NCBI RefSeq assembly: GCF_000317205.1
Contig: NZ_AJLK01000073.1
Coordinates: 83,507-147,506 of the forward strand
Source: Fischerella muscicola PCC 7414
GTDB taxonomy: Bacteria > Cyanobacteriota > Cyanobacteriia > Cyanobacteriales > Nostocaceae
Direction: 5' to 3'
DNA: 64,000 bases
A program made the translations under genes and the position numbers. Within the stretch, counting starts at the first letter, position 1. The number at the start of each line of letters is the position of its first letter. The notes under the pieces were generated by a model. That model had not been told where the DNA came from, did no database searches, and was given only the letters and a program-made list of their open reading frames with translations. Shown piece after piece: positions 16,489 through 26,044 of the stretch.

Positions 16489-18684
16489 TTAAACTACCTG
16501 AAATAGAAAACCCAAACTTGACCAGTTATTTACATCCAATATATAGGAATCAGCAGGTACGGTATTAGGATCGGCTGCTGTTGTACTAGCATTGTGCAAG
16601 TCTTGCAGAAGAGCGTGGGCAACTTCTAGGGGGTTTAATATTGGGAGAATACGTTGTTGATCGGTGCGTGGGTGTTTGGCAGCTGCCAAAGCGTTGAGGG
16701 TTTGGGTAAACGGAGCTGTGCTAAAAATTAATTGGGTTTCACAAAAGGAAGGCGGCCCTTGGATTACCCACTCAAAACCAGATGTGGTTTGTGGTATGCT
16801 CAGGGTTTCGCCGGGAGCAATGGTAATATTAGTCAGCTGTGGTTCTAGGGATTCATCGGTTTCTGTAACTTTTTGCCACGGGTAAAGAGCGATCGCATTC
16901 TTTGCGCTATTTAGTCCCAAAAGTATAAAGTAGATTGGGCTGTTGCCCATGTTTTGCACGCGGTACTGTACCCGACTCCCAATAGATATAGTCGGGGTGT
17001 GTCCTGGTTCAGGGTTAGCTAATTTCTTATTGATGGTTTCTGGATTAGCAGTTCGCAGTGTTTCGCGGTGCATGACTGCACGAGGTGCAATTCCACTAAT
17101 GATTTCTAGGGTTGCCTTGACGTTCAATCGGGAAGAACCTTCGTTATTTGTAAGTCGCCACAATTTTGCTGCCAGAAGGGTTTGTAGTTTGGGACTTAAC
17201 CTCTGTACTGCGACTTTGACTGCTTCTCCTGCTTCGCCAAAGGTATTGGGAATTCTCTCACTGCTGGAAGAAAATAAGCCATAGCGACTAGGAGAGACTA
17301 TCAATGAGGTGGAAGCAATTAAATCTTTGTTTTTGGTGTCTGGACGTTTACCAAATACGTAGTCTGCTAGTTGTTCTCCTGCAACTACACTTGTCACATG
17401 ATCGACTGTAGCAAAGGCGCTGGTAGCATCTACCCGTTCAATCCTTTCTAGTTCTCCATCCAAAGCAACTATTAAGTTGATGTTTCGAGGTAAGACTCGC
17501 ACTGCTTCTTGAACAAGTTGCCCGACTTGGGGAGATATTTTATTCTCAGTAGAGGAAATCTGGGTTTTTGCTGTCAAACCACTACGCGATCGCACGATTA
17601 ATTGTGTAGCTGTACCTGCTTGGTTCACCACATTCAACCGAGAATTCACACCGTAGTATTCCAGTACATGGGGTGGAATTCCTGCCAACCACACCTGTAC
17701 TGTTTTACCATCTTCTTCGGTTGCTGTTATTACTCCCTCTGCACCAGGAGTATCTAGGAAAAAGTTCTCGTTGAGTTGGACTCGCTGCTGATTTTTTTTA
17801 CCGATCAACAAGCCTGATTGCTGTGTACTACCTAACTGCTGCATTGCACTCTCCACACGGGAGATAAACACGGGAATTGTTATTGTTGGTGTTGTTTCCC
17901 AGAGATATTGTGTCAAGGCGTAGGTAAATAATCCAGCACTAAAACCAGAATATTGGATTTCCCGTGCTAATTGGTTGGGAGCGGAGGTGGCAGATAGTAT
18001 TACTCCCGGCTGTTCTGGAGAGGCTTTTTCTTGGAGTTGTTTTTGAAAGTCGAGTTCTGCATCTATTAAAACAGCTTCTTGTGGCGTTTGGCGGGCGCGA
18101 ACTCGCAAAGGAGCTGTCAAAATGCTAGTAGGTGCATAGTAACTGGTGTCTAATACTGCTGTGACTCGATCTGTAGGGAGCGATCGCAACATCAACAGTA
18201 GGGTATCTTCTAATAAATAGTTGACAATTTTTGGATCTTGTGGTTTTGCTTCAATCCCATCTGCGGGAACAAGAGCATTTTGTGTCGCTTCTGGTGCGTT
18301 CCCCAAGCGGACACGACTACCATAGCCGCTAAAGTGGAAGACAACTAGATCACCGGGTTTTGCTTGTCCAATCAAATGCTCTAAAAAAGCAGCTTCAATA
18401 AATTCTCTGCTGGCTTGTTCGTCAGTTAGAGACAAAATATCTGACGGTTGGAAACCACAACGATGGATCAAAACCTCTTTTTGCAGTTCCACATCTACCA
18501 GACAACCATTCAGTGCTGGACTTTCGGAATATTGGTTGATGCCCACCAACAACGCCAGTTTCCGCGGACTGGGTTGCGCTAATGCTTGCTGATAACGGGT
18601 TCCAATTCGGAACCACTCAGCTTCTGCGACACCCAACGCCGCGAGTATGGAGCCAAACCGTTGCAAAAACGTCCGCCGCTTCAT
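16489..18684 (-). CDS. Pseudo-orthocaspase (caspase-like fold, catalytic dyad lost)
   Basis: The p20-like domain (residues 40-260) resembles bacterial metacaspase/orthocaspase proteins: KLALLVGINQYSESPALNGC, then VVFHFSGYGSRV (117-124) and AVLDTSYYAPT (176-186). In active members these read H-Y-S-G-H-G-S and D-x-C-H-S-G; here His is Tyr121 and Cys is Ser181, so it is presumed proteolytically inactive. Such YS variants are known in cyanobacteria as pseudo-orthocaspases. The N-terminus MKRRTFLQRFGSILAALG is Tat-signal-like. The C-terminal 300 residues resemble DUF4384 (GSRVQYRVQNMGNSPIYFILLG). 731 residues. Its role is unknown, possibly as a decoy or scaffold. Confidence 0.85.
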   Translation of the reverse strand: MKRRTFLQRFGSILAALGVAEAEWFRIGTRYQQALAQPSPRKLALLVGINQYSESPALNGCLVDVELQKEVLIHRCGFQPSDILSLTDEQASREFIEAAFLEHLIGQAKPGDLVVFHFSGYGSRVRLGNAPEATQNALVPADGIEAKPQDPKIVNYLLEDTLLLMLRSLPTDRVTAVLDTSYYAPTSILTAPLRVRARQTPQEAVLIDAELDFQKQLQEKASPEQPGVILSATSAPNQLAREIQYSGFSAGLFTYALTQYLWETTPTITIPVFISRVESAMQQLGSTQQSGLLIGKKNQQRVQLNENFFLDTPGAEGVITATEEDGKTVQVWLAGIPPHVLEYYGVNSRLNVVNQAGTATQLIVRSRSGLTAKTQISSTENKISPQVGQLVQEAVRVLPRNINLIVALDGELERIERVDATSAFATVDHVTSVVAGEQLADYVFGKRPDTKNKDLIASTSLIVSPSRYGLFSSSSERIPNTFGEAGEAVKVAVQRLSPKLQTLLAAKLWRLTNNEGSSRLNVKATLEIISGIAPRAVMHRETLRTANPETINKKLANPEPGHTPTISIGSRVQYRVQNMGNSPIYFILLGLNSAKNAIALYPWQKVTETDESLEPQLTNITIAPGETLSIPQTTSGFEWVIQGPPSFCETQLIFSTAPFTQTLNALAAAKHPRTDQQRILPILNPLEVAHALLQDLHNASTTAADPNTVPADSYILDVNNWSSLGFLFQVV

Positions 18685-18744
18685 AATTGCTATCAGCCCT
18701 TAGTCCACCAGCTTATTAAGCTTATCGGGCAGAGGGCTGTAGTG

Positions 18745-18845
18745 TAAAGATTGGGGAAAGGGGAAAGGGGATTGGGAATTGGGAAGAAACTTGTTAAATA
18801 ATTCTCCCTTGTCCCCCTTGTCTCCCTTGTCCCCGATCCCTGATC
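18745..18845. repeat. GGGGAAAGGG and CCCTTGTC repeats downstream of sat
   Basis: Short purine-rich units, then TTCTCCCTTGTCCCCCTTG, nearly the same text as at 4315-4350. The tract separates sat from the upstream end of the pseudo-orthocaspase gene. Confidence 0.7.
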
Positions 18846-18851
18846 GATCCC

Positions 18852-20024
18852 TCAAACACTCACTTTCATCGCCCGTGCCAGTTCTGCTGCTACCTCTGGG
18901 CGGGAAAATTCTGGTGGGGGTAACTCGCCTCGACGCAGCATTTCCCGTACTTTTGTACCCGATAGGTGAACGCGTTCCTCTGGTTTGCTGGGACTGGTTT
19001 TAGTCGTCGCCATCTGCTTAGTACGGGTGCAGTAGAAGGCGTGTTCAAACATCATTGGCGTGATGCCAATTTCATCTGGTGTAAACTCATCAAAGATGTA
19101 TTGGGCATCATAGGTTCCGTAGTAATCACCAACGCCTGCATGATCCCGCCCGACGATAAAGTGAGTACAGCCATAATTTTTGCGGATTAAGGCATGGAAA
19201 ATTGCTTCACGGGGTCCAGCGTAACGCATTGCTGAGGGGTTAATTGCTAGAATTACCCGATCTTGGGGATAGTAGTTTTGTAGCAAAATTTCATAGCAAC
19301 GCATCCGCACATCCGCAGGGATATCATCATCTTTTGTTGCCCCTACCAAGGGATGCAAAAATAGACCATCTACGGTTTCTAGCGCACACTTTTGGATATA
19401 TTCATGGGCGCGGTGGATGGGGTTACGAGTTTGGAAACCAACAACGGTTTTCCAGCCTTTTTGCTTGAATAATTGCCGGGACTCGGCAGGATCGATTTGG
19501 TAGGTGGGGAAGTGGGGATGAGGATCGCGTTCTAATAACCACACATCACCTGCAAGGTTGACAGGCCCTTGATTATAGACTACTTGTACACCGGGATGTT
19601 TTTCATCATCGGTGCGGTAGACATTGATTGCTTCTCGCTTTTTGTCATAGCGATATTTTTGGCTGAGTTCCAAAACCCCGATGAATCTGCCTTCAGGGTT
19701 ATCCAGACGGACCAAACCGCCTTCGGTAAGAGAAGCCGCAACTTCTTCGCTGACTGAAAGTGTAATGGGAATTGACCACACAGTACCGTTCGCCAAGCGC
19801 ATTTCGGCGACAACGCGATCGTAGTCTTGCTGGTTCATAAAACCAGTTAGAGGACTAAAACCACCGATCGCAATCATTTCTAGATCAGAAACTGCTCTTT
19901 GATCGAGTTGCACGCGCGGCAGAAACTCAGCCTTAGAGAGAAATACTTCTTTTTGTTCTGGTGTAGCAATGCGATTAACCAACTGCCCACCGTGAGCAGG
20001 AATGCCATCTGGATAGTAACTCAA
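18852..20024 (-). CDS. sat: Sulfate adenylyltransferase (ATP sulfurylase)
   Basis: Sat makes APS from sulfate and ATP, the first step of sulfate assimilation. The protein of 390 residues has [16 protein letters not shown] (the QxRNPxHxxH motif), [15 protein letters not shown] and the late region VREMLRRGE. No APS-kinase domain is fused. I place the start at TTG 20024 (reading [13 protein letters not shown]) because AAGGGG stands six bases upstream and homologues begin this way. A GTG nine codons earlier would add YLGKQGAKL. It is transcribed alone. Regulation is not visible. Confidence 0.95.
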   Translation of the reverse strand: MSYYPDGIPAHGGQLVNRIATPEQKEVFLSKAEFLPRVQLDQRAVSDLEMIAIGGFSPLTGFMNQQDYDRVVAEMRLANGTVWSIPITLSVSEEVAASLTEGGLVRLDNPEGRFIGVLELSQKYRYDKKREAINVYRTDDEKHPGVQVVYNQGPVNLAGDVWLLERDPHPHFPTYQIDPAESRQLFKQKGWKTVVGFQTRNPIHRAHEYIQKCALETVDGLFLHPLVGATKDDDIPADVRMRCYEILLQNYYPQDRVILAINPSAMRYAGPREAIFHALIRKNYGCTHFIVGRDHAGVGDYYGTYDAQYIFDEFTPDEIGITPMMFEHAFYCTRTKQMATTKTSPSKPEERVHLSGTKVREMLRRGELPPPEFSRPEVAAELARAMKVSV

Positions 20025-20189
20025 CTTTGCCCCTTGTTTGCCTAAATACACTTTTTTTAAGGTATGTTAATAACTTACCAAACTGCAAGTATGTATAGAA
20101 CAAAGTTTATAAGAGAAAATAAAAGTAAAAATTAACACTTTTTCTTATAGTGTTTTTACTGAATAATCTCATGTTTCCAGCTTGAGTCT

Positions 20190-20402
20190 CACGGGCAATT
20201 GCCCACAACGAGGGGAAAAAGTCTAACGAACACCGATGCACACCGATGGATTATGAGTTTGCTGTTAAGTTAGTCGCTAATCTTGATCGCTATTTTCAAG
20301 ACAGTCAATCACGCTGCTGTTTTGGCACAACCAAACATGAAAATTTTTACCCCTTCTGCCATCTGCCTTCTGCCATCTGCCTTCTGCCATCTGCCTTCTG
20401 AA
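20190..20402. repeat. Dispersed and tandem repeats between alr and sat
   Basis: ACGGGCAATTGCCCACAACG (about 20190) recurs near 35,745 as a variant. CTTCTGCCATCTGC units follow in tandem at about 20345-20402; the same unit occurs at 26,050-26,085 (inverted) and near 51,615. No gene is supported in 20052-20404. Confidence 0.7.
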
Positions 20403-20403
20403 T

Positions 20404-20433
20404 CTATAATAAAAGCACGGCTACTTGCCGTGC
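20404..20433 (-). terminator. Terminator of alr
   Basis: On the minus strand GCACGGC, loop AAGTA, GCCGTGC is followed by TTTTATTATAG. It lies 30 bases after the alr stop codon. Confidence 0.8.
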
Positions 20434-20461
20434 CAGGATGGGAAAAAGCACATCACCTGCA

Positions 20462-21580
20462 TCAATATAAGTAACTTACCTGGTTCATAAAACCAGCCAT
20501 CAGGTTGATTTCTGTGTGTACACTCTGAAACTTATCTGCTAATTCTTCAAAGGTAATCTCCTCGTTACCTTGACTACCAACCAAAACTACCTCGTCTCCC
20601 CATTTTACTTCTTTTGGTAGATCAGTAACATCTACTGTTGTAATATTTAGCGAAACTCTTCCCACGACTGGACAACGCTGACCCTGAATTAAAACAATAC
20701 CCTTGTTAAATAGCGATCGCGGATAACCTTCACCAAAACCCACAGGTAAAGATGCAATTAAACTATCGCGTTGGGTAGTATATAAACTGCCATAACCAAT
20801 AGTTTTACCTGCTGGTACTTTCCTTACCTGCGCCACCCTGGTTTTTACCGACATGACTGGTTTCAGTTCTAAAGGATTTTCAAAGTCACGTGAAGTGCGT
20901 ACCCCGTAACAAGCAGCGCCAACCCTTACTAAACTATTACATTTAGGAGTAAGACGCATTGTTGCAGCACTATTGTGAGTATGAGTTAATACGTTCTCTG
21001 GTAAGTAATCATCGAGAGTAGTACGAACATGATAAAAATCTTCCATCTGCTTTTCTGTAAACGCTAGGTCTTTACCGTCAGCACTGGCGAAGTGAGTCAT
21101 AATGCCAACAATAGACAAACCCGGCAATGTACAAACTTTCTTTAATTCTTCAATCTGAGATGAAAAGAAACCACTTCTACCCATCCCCGTATCAATATTG
21201 ATATGCACAGGAATTTTTTTGCTGCGTTTCAACCCTGCATCAGATAGATACTCTGCTGCTTCCATTGTTCCCACCTGTTCTTCAATGTTCAGGCGGCGTA
21301 TCGACTCCTCTAATTCCTCTGGTAGCGCCATGCGTAAACGCAGGAGTTTGACATCTAAACCCAAATCACGGATAGTCGTTGCCTCTGGATTTGTGCAAAT
21401 ACCAATGTAATCTGTTCCTGACACGACTGCCGTTGTTGCTAACTGCCTTAAACCATGTCCGTAGGCATTTGCCTTCATCACTACACACAACTTTGCAGGT
21501 GCAACAAAATCTCGGATGTAGCGAATATTATCTTTAAAGTTTCTGGCGGAAACTGTGACTTCAATATGATGCTGATTCAT
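20462..21580 (-). CDS. alr: Alanine racemase
   Basis: A PLP-dependent enzyme that interconverts L- and D-alanine to supply D-Ala for peptidoglycan. The 372-residue protein has VVMKANAYGHG at 33-43, with Lys36 as the PLP lysine. HINIDTGMGRSGF near residue 127 and VGFGEGYPRSL near residue 275 match the barrel and the catalytic Tyr region of the second domain. LVRVGAACYGV is the usual (R/V)xGxxxYG segment. It ends just before a clear terminator. It is upstream of sat on the same strand but separated by 400 bases of repeats, so it forms a separate unit. Confidence 0.94.
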   Translation of the reverse strand: MNQHHIEVTVSARNFKDNIRYIRDFVAPAKLCVVMKANAYGHGLRQLATTAVVSGTDYIGICTNPEATTIRDLGLDVKLLRLRMALPEELEESIRRLNIEEQVGTMEAAEYLSDAGLKRSKKIPVHINIDTGMGRSGFFSSQIEELKKVCTLPGLSIVGIMTHFASADGKDLAFTEKQMEDFYHVRTTLDDYLPENVLTHTHNSAATMRLTPKCNSLVRVGAACYGVRTSRDFENPLELKPVMSVKTRVAQVRKVPAGKTIGYGSLYTTQRDSLIASLPVGFGEGYPRSLFNKGIVLIQGQRCPVVGRVSLNITTVDVTDLPKEVKWGDEVVLVGSQGNEEITFEELADKFQSVHTEINLMAGFMNQVSYLY

Positions 21581-21599
21581 TGGGGTTGTATGTTTAACT

Positions 21600-21672
21600 C
21601 TTTTAAGTAGTTGGTAGTTGATGGTTGGTAGTTAGTTGTTGATTTATCCAAACAACAAACAACAAACAACGA
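21600..21672. repeat. TTGGTAGTTGATGG and AACAAACAAC repeats
   Basis: Imperfect TAGTTGGTAGTTG and CAAACAACAAAC units upstream of alr. The rest of 21581-21834 is AT-rich without a gene. Confidence 0.6.
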
Positions 21673-21834
21673 ACACCACTCATAGCGATTCGTGCCAACT
21701 TATTATCAAATACAACCCCTGAATTTCCAGTTTAATTCACTACTTTTTGGCAAGCATTTTTTCTTAGGAATTATTATTTGAATAAGGATAATTAGTAATA
21801 GAATTTATTACTAATTACCCATTCAGTTATTCAA

Positions 21835-22722
21835 CTAAATTTCTGCCACAGCCCGTTCAATCAAGCGACGTGCAAGGGTTTGTGTGCCTGTATGTTCGTA
21901 GTAATTTGTTGCTACATCTAGAAACGCTCCTAAATAATCTAATTTGTCATCAGCTATTTCAACAAAATTTTGCAAGTTTTGAACAACCTTTTGGGGTGTC
22001 AAATTATTGGTAGCAACTAAATTACTCATCCAACCTTGAACCGACTGAAAACTTTCGCCAATAAAATTCAGTTTGCTGGCAGAGTTTTGACCCGGAATTG
22101 CCTCTTGCATATTTTGGAAAGTTGTGTTTTGTTCCAACTCTTGGGGATTAGTTTGACTAATTGTAGATAAGGCTTTGCTGATGAAGTCCGGACCAAGAGG
22201 TATCAAACCATCAACACAAACCAAAGCCACCATGCGAATCAGCGACTCACCGCTATACTCACCCAAGGACGCTACAAAGTCCCCAATGCTATCGCCGGGA
22301 ATACCGTTGATGCTACAAAAAGCTACTAACTCAGCAACTAATTTCAAACACAGGTCAATGGTTTGAGCTTTGTCAGCTTTGGGAGTGATAGAGTTGAGAA
22401 ACCCCAACAGAGGAATTTTCTCTCCTACCTTATTAGCAAAAGCTGCTGCACCCAGCGCTTTATCTGTGCGATCGACAGTTTGATATAACCACATAGCCCG
22501 TTGGTAGCCTTGGGAACGATCATTGTAGAGATAAATTGCTCGTTCGCCAATTGCTTGAATCAAGCTTTCATCAGTTTCCCCAGTCACAGTTTTAATCGTG
22601 TTGACAAAACCAACCACATTTTGCCACTCACCAGGGGCGACAAAATCTAGCGAATTCAGCATGGAAACAGTCAAGTTATTAGTTGGTAGTTCGTCTACCA
22701 ACTCAAAAATGGGTTTACTCAC
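21835..22722 (-). CDS. Conserved hypothetical protein
   Basis: 295 residues that I do not recognise. It begins MSKPIFELVDELPTNN with a GTG start supported by AAGGAGA eight bases upstream. It is mostly helical, with short hydrophobic stretches (LVAELVAFCSINGIPG, LIRMVALVCVDGLIPLG) but no clear membrane span and no signal peptide. There are only two cysteines and no catalytic motif. It lies between a lipoprotein gene and alr, all minus strand, with repeat-filled gaps of 90 and 250 bases, so co-transcription with the lipoprotein is possible. No function is assigned. Confidence 0.75.
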   Translation of the reverse strand: MSKPIFELVDELPTNNLTVSMLNSLDFVAPGEWQNVVGFVNTIKTVTGETDESLIQAIGERAIYLYNDRSQGYQRAMWLYQTVDRTDKALGAAAFANKVGEKIPLLGFLNSITPKADKAQTIDLCLKLVAELVAFCSINGIPGDSIGDFVASLGEYSGESLIRMVALVCVDGLIPLGPDFISKALSTISQTNPQELEQNTTFQNMQEAIPGQNSASKLNFIGESFQSVQGWMSNLVATNNLTPQKVVQNLQNFVEIADDKLDYLGAFLDVATNYYEHTGTQTLARRLIERAVAEI

Positions 22723-22744
22723 AAAAATCTCCTTATTTTGTTAT

Positions 22745-22782
22745 TTGTTGGTTGTTGGTTGTTGGTTGTTGGTTGTTGGTTC
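22745..22782. repeat. TTGTTGG heptamer array
   Basis: Five head-to-tail copies of TTGTTGG between two minus-strand genes, followed by the inverted text CAACCAGCAACC. Confidence 0.85.
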
Positions 22783-22816
22783 CAAACAACTATCAACCAG
22801 CAACCATCAACAATTT

Positions 22817-23329
22817 TTACTTGAGTTTTGCTAGACCATTCAGGTCAAATTTTTTCAGCCAAGTTTCGCGATCGCTAGCTGTAAATGATGGTGAACGAGA
22901 CAGTACTTTTACCTGATAGCGGTTGTTGACGAGTATTGCAGTTTGAGTATTGCCAATTTCTACGGCTGGATAACCAGCAATTTGCTTGCTGCTGTTGGCA
23001 AATTTGGCTGCTGCTGTCGGGATACTTTTTGTATCAGAAATAGCTAGCATCGCTAATTCTTGACCATCTTTTTTTAACTTAGCTTCAGCAAAACCCCTTT
23101 TTTCTTGAGTATATACACGCTCATACCCATTTCCAGCAGGGGGAAAAAACTTGTTAAATTCGCTACCCTGAGTTGCTTGTTTGGCAACAGCTTGACCAGT
23201 TTTTTGGCGACTGCTTTCTTGTTGCACCTGGTCAAAGCGTCCTGGTTCTTTGGGAGTACAAGCTGTAGTCAGCAACAATACTGACAGTAACACAACAGCT
23301 AAAATTCTGCGGACACGAGGAAAATTCAT
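22817..23329 (-). CDS. Lipoprotein of unknown function
   Basis: 170 residues. The N-terminus has two arginines, a hydrophobic stretch and the lipobox LLTTAC with Cys at residue 24, so it should be lipid-anchored in the membrane. The mature part has a PAGNGYERVYTQEKRGFAEAKLK segment, split here only by length limits: a compact alpha/beta domain with no known active site. AAGGAGA seven bases before the ATG supports the start. The next gene downstream in the same direction is the unknown 295-residue protein. No function can be assigned. Confidence 0.8.
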   Translation of the reverse strand: MNFPRVRRILAVVLLSVLLLTTACTPKEPGRFDQVQQESSRQKTGQAVAKQATQGSEFNKFFPPAGNGYERVYTQEKRGFAEAKLKKDGQELAMLAISDTKSIPTAAAKFANSSKQIAGYPAVEIGNTQTAILVNNRYQVKVLSRSPSFTASDRETWLKKFDLNGLAKLK

Positions 23330-23567
23330 GTTTGACTCTCCTTGATGCTAAACTTTCAAGGCAATTATCACGGCTTCTAGGTGCTTTTAACAGAAAATTT
23401 ACTTTTTGATCAGACTTTGTGACACAAGGGTGTGAGGGTGTAAGGGTATAGGGGTGTAGGAGGAAATTGAGGTGTGGATCATCCGATTTTGGATTTTGGT
23501 CATTAGTCATTAGTCAATGGTCATTTCATTATTTACTCTCCCCCACACTCCTCACACCCTTACACCC

Positions 23568-24215
23568 TTAATTCTGGCGTTTAGCGATCGCTGCATAAAA
23601 CGGATCTCCTCCCGCAGCACCCAACCATTGAAGAAAAGCTGGTATATTTGATTGCCGGGCAATCACTTCTGGGGTAGTAAATCCAGGTACAGAGGTAAAA
23701 TAGCCTTTAACTAATTCAACTCTGGTTGCTTCTGATGCATCCCGCCATGCTTGGATAGCCTTTTGAAAAAACATGCGGTTAGAAAAGCTGATGATAGCAA
23801 TTCCACCTGGTTTGAGGACGCGATAAATTTCGGAAAATACTGCTTCTGGATATTGCAAATATTGCACAGAGACACAATTGAGGACAGCATCAAAATTTTG
23901 ATCTGGAAGTGGTAAACGGGGATTTTCGTTGAGATCCTGAACAAAATAATGATCTAAACGGGGATTACGTGCTAATTCCTCAGCGTTGAGTCCGTGTCCT
24001 TCCACATGGGCAAACTGCATTTCTTCTGGTAAATGCGAAACCCAACTACTCATCATGTCTAAAATGCGTGTGTTGGGTTGCAGGCGATCGCGATATAAAT
24101 CGGTTAATTGTTGAATAAAACCTTCGTCTACATGAGTGACAAAGCGCGGAAAGGAATAAAATTCCTTGTCGTCGCCTGCATCAAGTTTAGTACGTTGTTC
24201 TGGTCTGAGCAGCAT
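23568..24215 (-). CDS. SAM-dependent methyltransferase-like protein
   Basis: A 215-residue class I methyltransferase-type fold. The second half is typical: FDAVLNCVSVQYLQYPE (motif IV region) and EIYRVLKPGGIAIISFSNRMFFQKA (post-motif segment). The SAM-binding motif I is unusual: RILDMMSSWVSHLP has no GxGxG glycine loop, although GHGLNAEELARNP follows at the acidic-loop position. Its substrate is unknown and activity should be considered unproven. It is divergent from the GT39 gene, with 120 bases between. The ATG lacks an obvious ribosome site. Confidence 0.82.
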   Translation of the reverse strand: MLLRPEQRTKLDAGDDKEFYSFPRFVTHVDEGFIQQLTDLYRDRLQPNTRILDMMSSWVSHLPEEMQFAHVEGHGLNAEELARNPRLDHYFVQDLNENPRLPLPDQNFDAVLNCVSVQYLQYPEAVFSEIYRVLKPGGIAIISFSNRMFFQKAIQAWRDASEATRVELVKGYFTSVPGFTTPEVIARQSNIPAFLQWLGAAGGDPFYAAIAKRQN

Positions 24216-24334
24216 AAAACTGAGATTATGAGAAGTCTTGCCTAAATTTGTGTACCACCATACGTATATTAGAAACAGTCTGAAAAATAGGCGAGTCTAT
24301 CAAACATCTACCAGTTAAAAAACAATAAATATCA

Positions 24335-26044
24335 ATGTCATTTAAGTTACCAGAGTATCAATTAGCGTGGCAGCGTTTTCGTTCTTGGGTAGGCTTTCCT
24401 TACATAACTTTGTTATTTTGGATACTGCCGTTATTGTTATTTAATTCTGGGCATAGTAGCTTGATGGCCCATGACGAAGGGCTTTATGCTTGGCGATCGC
24501 GTCGAATGTTTGAGTCTGGTGATTGGATCACTCCTTGGTCACAACCCCATCATAAAACTCCAGGCCCCTACTGGTTAATTGCTAGTTCTTATACTCTATT
24601 TGGTATAAGTGAGGCTAGTGTACGTCTACCAAGTATGATTTTGGGCGTACTGAGTGTAATAATTCTCTATGAAATTGGAAAAATTTTATTAGATAAAAAA
24701 ATTGCTTGGCTAGCTGCTGCAATTTTGAGTGTGGAATTTTTGTGGTTGCAATACTGTCGTTTAGGCACACCTGATGTGCCAATGATTTTTCTGACACTTT
24801 TGGCAATTTTGTCTTTATTAAAAGCAGAATTAAATCCTCGATATCGCTATTTTTATACTTTTCTGGTTGGTGTTTGTTTTGGTTTGGGTTTCCTTGCTAG
24901 AAGCTTTATGATTTTTTTGCCAATGATAGCTTTGTTTCCTTATGTAGTTTGGGAACATCGCCGTCATCATCATCTTACAAACCCAATGTTGTATTTAGGA
25001 TTTTTGCTGGGTTTAACTCCTACTTTTGTTTGGCTGTGGTTAAATTTTTTGCAATATGGCAGTGATAGTGTTGGAGAATTATTGCAATTTGTATTTCGTC
25101 TAGGTTCTCAAGAACGTTCTGGTAATGGGTTTTTATTTTATTTATGGAATGTCCCAATTAAAGCCTTTCCTTGGTTTTTCTTTAGCCTTTTGGGTTTATT
25201 TGTAGCTTGGCGTCGCCCTAATCCTCGCTATCAGTTAATACTGGTTGGTTTGCCATTAGTTTTATTTTTTGAACTTAGTATTTTTTCTACTCGTTTACCT
25301 CACTACAGTCTTTCACTATATCCTTTTATGGCGTTGCTAGCGGCTATAGGGGTGGATTGGCTTGGCAATGTGGGTTTTTATGGGGAAACTTCCCGGTGGG
25401 AAGAGTTTAATTCTAAGTTCTCCCCATCACCCCATCTCCCCATTGCCCCTAATCCCCACTCCCTTAGGGGAGTGGGGGCCCCGAGTTCCCCATCACAGAA
25501 ACTTTTTCGCAATCTCAGCTATGGAATGGGTGTGTTAGCTATTTTATTATTGTTGGCAAGTATATTCGCTTTTCTTTGGGGTAGTGGTGATACTCGTAAA
25601 TATGCAACTGTTGGCTTAGTTCTAGGCTGTGGTTGGTTGATTTTACCTTTTGTTTGGATTGGTCGTTACCGCTTTGGTAAAAAATTTCTGAATTCCAACT
25701 ACTGGTTGGCTGGTTGGTTAATTCCAGCTTGGTTAGCTTTGGCTGTCGCTGGGAGTAATGGCTTTTTGAGTGATTACAATCCCGAGATGAGAACTTTTTT
25801 AGCACAGCCTGCGATCGCTCAAGTTTTGCAGAATCATTCTATCCACTTTGTAAAAGTTGGGGGAAAAACCGGGGTGCTACTTGATTTTTACACTCCTCAT
25901 CACGGAGAAGATGTAGAGCAAATTTCGCAACTACCAGTTTATAGCTATGCTTGGATCTCTGCACAACAAGCAACTAATTTATCTACACCTCATCGTGTTT
26001 TGGGTACTGTGCAAAAATACCAACTGATTCAAGTATTGCCGTAG
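24335..26044 (+). CDS. Membrane glycosyltransferase family 39 (ArnT-like)
   Basis: A 569-residue integral membrane protein of the GT39/PMT_2 type, which move sugars from a lipid-phosphate donor. After a first membrane span it reads MAHDEGLYAWRSRRM, with the catalytic D-E pair in the first periplasmic loop, then WSQPHHKTPGPYWLIA, as in ArnT/PMT_2 proteins. About ten to twelve hydrophobic segments follow. Residues of about 363-388 (SPHLPIAPNPHSLRGVG) are polar and are encoded by an element that also occurs between genes at about 36,462-36,520. It has its own start and no close operon partner. The donor and acceptor are unknown. Confidence 0.88.
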   Translation: MSFKLPEYQLAWQRFRSWVGFPYITLLFWILPLLLFNSGHSSLMAHDEGLYAWRSRRMFESGDWITPWSQPHHKTPGPYWLIASSYTLFGISEASVRLPSMILGVLSVIILYEIGKILLDKKIAWLAAAILSVEFLWLQYCRLGTPDVPMIFLTLLAILSLLKAELNPRYRYFYTFLVGVCFGLGFLARSFMIFLPMIALFPYVVWEHRRHHHLTNPMLYLGFLLGLTPTFVWLWLNFLQYGSDSVGELLQFVFRLGSQERSGNGFLFYLWNVPIKAFPWFFFSLLGLFVAWRRPNPRYQLILVGLPLVLFFELSIFSTRLPHYSLSLYPFMALLAAIGVDWLGNVGFYGETSRWEEFNSKFSPSPHLPIAPNPHSLRGVGAPSSPSQKLFRNLSYGMGVLAILLLLASIFAFLWGSGDTRKYATVGLVLGCGWLILPFVWIGRYRFGKKFLNSNYWLAGWLIPAWLALAVAGSNGFLSDYNPEMRTFLAQPAIAQVLQNHSIHFVKVGGKTGVLLDFYTPHHGEDVEQISQLPVYSYAWISAQQATNLSTPHRVLGTVQKYQLIQVLP

